This document shows, piece by piece, positions 32,779 to 34,255 of a DNA stretch of 34,255 nt. Numbering within the stretch: position 1 is the first letter of the stretch; each line of letters starts with the position of its first letter. This DNA comes from Clostridia bacterium. GTDB lineage: Bacteria > Bacillota > Clostridia > Oscillospirales > CAG-272. The notes below the pieces were generated by a model. It did no database searches, was not told where the DNA came from, and worked only from the letters and a program-made list of their open reading frames with translations. The stretch covers positions 1 through 34,255 of the forward strand of contig JAFXAC010000078.1 in the NCBI GenBank assembly GCA_017522125.1, given 5' to 3'. Both the position numbers and the translations under genes were made by a program.

Positions 32779-33033
32779 ATGAAAACCTATAAATACGCAA
32801 CGCGCGGAGTTTGCTCGCGCTCGATAACGATTACGCTTGCTGATGACGGAACGATAGAGAAGGTCAGCTTTGAGGGCGGATGCAGCGGAAACACGCAAGG
32901 CGTCGCCGCACTTGCAAGGGGTATGAAGCCTGACGAAGCCATTGCAAGGCTCGAGGGTATAAGATGCGGCTTTAAGCCCACGTCCTGCCCCGACCAGCTT
33001 GCGAAGGCTCTGCGAGTAATGACCGAGGAATGA
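32779..33033 (+). CDS. TSCPD-domain protein (TIGR03905-like)
   Basis: An 84-residue protein of unknown role. It carries the diagnostic pattern of Cys residues: GVCSRSI, FEGGCSGNTQGVAALARGM, IRCGFKPTSCPDQLAKAL, the last containing TSCPD itself. Similar domains lie at the end of some vitamin B12-dependent ribonucleotide reductases; stand-alone copies are common in Clostridia and may bind metal through the four Cys (inference). GAGG before the ATG. Its stop overlaps the next start as ATGA. Confidence 0.9.
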   Translation: MKTYKYATRGVCSRSITITLADDGTIEKVSFEGGCSGNTQGVAALARGMKPDEAIARLEGIRCGFKPTSCPDQLAKALRVMTEE

Positions 33034-33902
33034 TACGGGCGGCGCTCCTTTGCGGCGGAGGATTGCCAACGCTCGAGAGCTTGCCCAAAGGTGTTGAAAT
33101 CGCAATAACGCTTGACGCGGGCGCGACAGACGAGGCGCTTGCCGCTGATATCGGCAGATACGATACGGTAGTTCTGTACGGGCTTCCCGACGAAAACCGA
33201 AACAGAATGATCAAGCTTTGCTTTGACATCGGCGCAGAGGTATATATTATGCCCAAGCCTGAAGATATCGCGGTAGATGGGAGTGATAGCGGATTTTATC
33301 GCCTCCCTCGCCGCGGCTTTACGGCTAAAAAAGCGTTTTTCAAGCGTGCATTTGACCTTGTGCTTGGTATTTTAATGCTTATCCTCACGCTTCCCCTCTC
33401 GCTCGTTATTGCGCTTGCCATAAAGCTTAGCGATGGCGGACCTGTGTTTTTTAAGCAACGGAGAATGACGCTCGGTGGCAAGGAATTTGATATAATAAAA
33501 TTCAGAAGCATGGTCATAGATGCGGAAGCCAACGGCGTTGCTACCCCCGCAACCGACGGTGATGCAAGAATAACGCGAGTTGGAAGGTTCATTCGCGCGA
33601 CGGGACTTGACGAGCTTCCGCAGCTGATAAATATAATAAAGGGAGAGATGAGCCTCGTTGGTCCGCGCCCCGAGAGGATCGAGCATATACGCGCATACTG
33701 CGAAGGGCTACCCGAATTTGCTTATCGCTTCAAGGTCAAGGGGGGGCTTACGGGCTACGCGCAAATATACGGCAGGTACGATACTCCGCCCTATCAGAAG
33801 CTGAGATTGGATCTGTTTTACATTGAAAACCATTCGTTTTGGCTTGACGCAAAGCTCCTGCTTTTGACGGCGCGTGCTGTTTTCAAGAAAAAAATGCAAT
33901 AA
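33030..33902 (+). CDS. Initiating sugar-phosphate transferase with shortened N-terminus
   Basis: Polyprenyl-phosphate sugar phosphotransferase that starts surface polysaccharide or glycolipid synthesis. It has 290 residues. The last 190 are the complete bacterial sugar transferase domain: membrane segment AFDLVLGILMLILTLPLSLV, then GGPVFFKQRRMTLGGKEFDI, KFRSM, RITRVGRFIRATGLDELPQL and GEMSLVGPRP. The first 100 residues resemble only the second half of the CoA-binding-like domain of long family members (YDTVVLYGLPDENRNRMIKL, then GAEVYIMPKP); the four N-terminal membrane helices are missing. The ATG overlaps the TSCPD stop, so the short form is probably real. A 20-bp hairpin covers its stop codon. 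Confidence 0.9.
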   Translation: MIRAALLCGGGLPTLESLPKGVEIAITLDAGATDEALAADIGRYDTVVLYGLPDENRNRMIKLCFDIGAEVYIMPKPEDIAVDGSDSGFYRLPRRGFTAKKAFFKRAFDLVLGILMLILTLPLSLVIALAIKLSDGGPVFFKQRRMTLGGKEFDIIKFRSMVIDAEANGVATPATDGDARITRVGRFIRATGLDELPQLINIIKGEMSLVGPRPERIEHIRAYCEGLPEFAYRFKVKGGLTGYAQIYGRYDTPPYQKLRLDLFYIENHSFWLDAKLLLLTARAVFKKKMQ

Positions 33903-33935
33903 TGATGCCGCGCGACGCGCGGTGTTGTTATTGCA
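33895..33935. terminator. Long perfect hairpin over the sugar transferase stop codon
   Basis: Twenty base pairs (with G-U pairs in the + RNA) from TGCAATAATG at 33895 to the complementary TTGTTATTGCA ending 33935, centred on A33915, with a GC-rich top CCGCGCG/CGCGCGG. It contains the TAA stop (33900-33902). No immediate T-run follows (a T6 run begins about 14 bp later), so it may be a terminator, a processing site or a palindromic repeat. Confidence 0.55.
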
Positions 33936-33964
33936 AAATTTGAGTGATTTTTTAAAAAAAGGTA

Positions 33965-33993
33965 TTGCTTTTTGTATCACAGTATGATATAAT
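33965..33993 (+). promoter_or_regulatory. Promoter of the tRNA-Val/tRNA-Ala unit
   Basis: TTGCTT (33965-33970), 17-bp spacer, TATAAT (33988-33993), with TGA as an extended -10. The tRNA begins 16 bp after the -10. Confidence 0.82.
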
Positions 33994-34009
33994 GAGCAAG
34001 TAAACAAAC

Positions 34010-34086
34010 GGAGGCGTAGCTCAGTTGGTCAGAGCGCACGGTTCACATCCGTGAGGTCGAGAGTTCGAGCCTCCCCGTCTCCACCA
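34010..34086 (+). tRNA. tRNA-Val (CAC)
   Basis: Full cloverleaf with encoded CCA (34084-34086). The acceptor arms pair with one G-U. The anticodon CAC is at 34044-34046 in a 7-nt loop, decoding GUG. The D-arm GCTC/GAGC is normal. The T-stem has an A-C mismatch (34060 with 34074), the only irregularity. Confidence 0.93.
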
Positions 34087-34138
34087 AAGGCAAGCCGCCA
34101 CCAACTATCGGGAACGCGGTGTACACAACAAAACATTC

Positions 34139-34214
34139 GGGGCATTAGCGCAGCTGGGAGCGCACAACACTGGCAGTGTTGGGGTCAGGGGTTCGAATCC
34201 CCTATGCTCCACCA
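34139..34214 (+). tRNA. tRNA-Ala (GGC)
   Basis: Full cloverleaf with encoded CCA (34212-34214). The anticodon GGC is at 34172-34174, decoding GCC/GCU. The acceptor has the G3-U70 pair that marks alanine tRNAs. All stems pair. The 52 bp between the two tRNAs show no other feature. Confidence 0.97.
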
Positions 34215-34247
34215 AAAAATCCGAGAACTTTGTTCTCGGATTTTTTT
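34215..34247 (+). terminator. Intrinsic terminator after the tRNAs
   Basis: Stem ATCCGAGAAC / GTTCTCGGAT (34219-34228 with 34232-34241), TTT loop, followed by T7. The A-run before it lets it also work in reverse. Confidence 0.93.
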
Positions 34248-34255
34248 ATCCAAGC

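Overview
The window looks like a chromosomal segment of a Bacillota bacterium of class Clostridia, probably an uncultured gut-type anaerobe. The signs are a murB-whiA-dnaE cluster, prfA-Sua5, rpsF-ssb-rpsR, a SpoIID-family protein, a TSCPD-domain protein, a short SufB/SufC pair of the minimal SMS type, sigma-A promoters (often with an extended -10) and strong AGGAGG ribosome sites. The assignment below class is not supported by anything I can see.

Layout. 1-3124: a class A penicillin-binding protein running off the left edge, divergent from a small BofC-like membrane protein. 3126-9225, minus: a four-gene operon HAD phosphatase-murB-whiA-dnaE from a clear promoter at 9197-9225. 9263-19981, plus: a long colinear run from a near-consensus promoter, with coaE, a lysozyme-fold protein that lacks its catalytic Glu, an M18 aminopeptidase, prfA, a Sua5-type tRNA t6A enzyme, a GyrA/ParC-like topoisomerase subunit, a secreted coiled-coil protein, a long SpoIID/LytB protein and deoC. 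20032-21431: rpsF-ssb-rpsR with a consensus promoter, a two-hairpin leader and a bidirectional terminator. 21430-27401, minus: an operon of a SAM/polyamine-synthase-fold protein, SufC, SufB, citrate synthase, an alcohol-acetyltransferase-like protein and a zinc-ribbon membrane protein. 27402-28460: an accessory pocket with an array of short hairpins joined by a conserved 9-nt linker, a MITE-like inverted-repeat element and a small AT-rich membrane-protein gene. 28551-30783, minus: ispE and a split ThrE-type exporter. 30855-33902, plus: htpG, a TSCPD protein and an N-terminally short sugar transferase. 33965-34247: tRNA-Val(CAC) and tRNA-Ala(GGC).

Most of the window is housekeeping (wall synthesis, replication, translation, isoprenoids, chaperone). 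The least ordinary parts are: (i) the hairpin array, MITE and small-gene pocket, where a promoter lies so that the MITE would be transcribed as a leader; (ii) the degenerate lytic transglycosylase and the coiled-coil/SpoIID pair in the same operon; (iii) the minimal Fe-S assembly genes co-transcribed with citrate synthase and an acyltransferase/zinc-ribbon pair. I did not find a clear defence system, CRISPR array, prophage or intact transposase.
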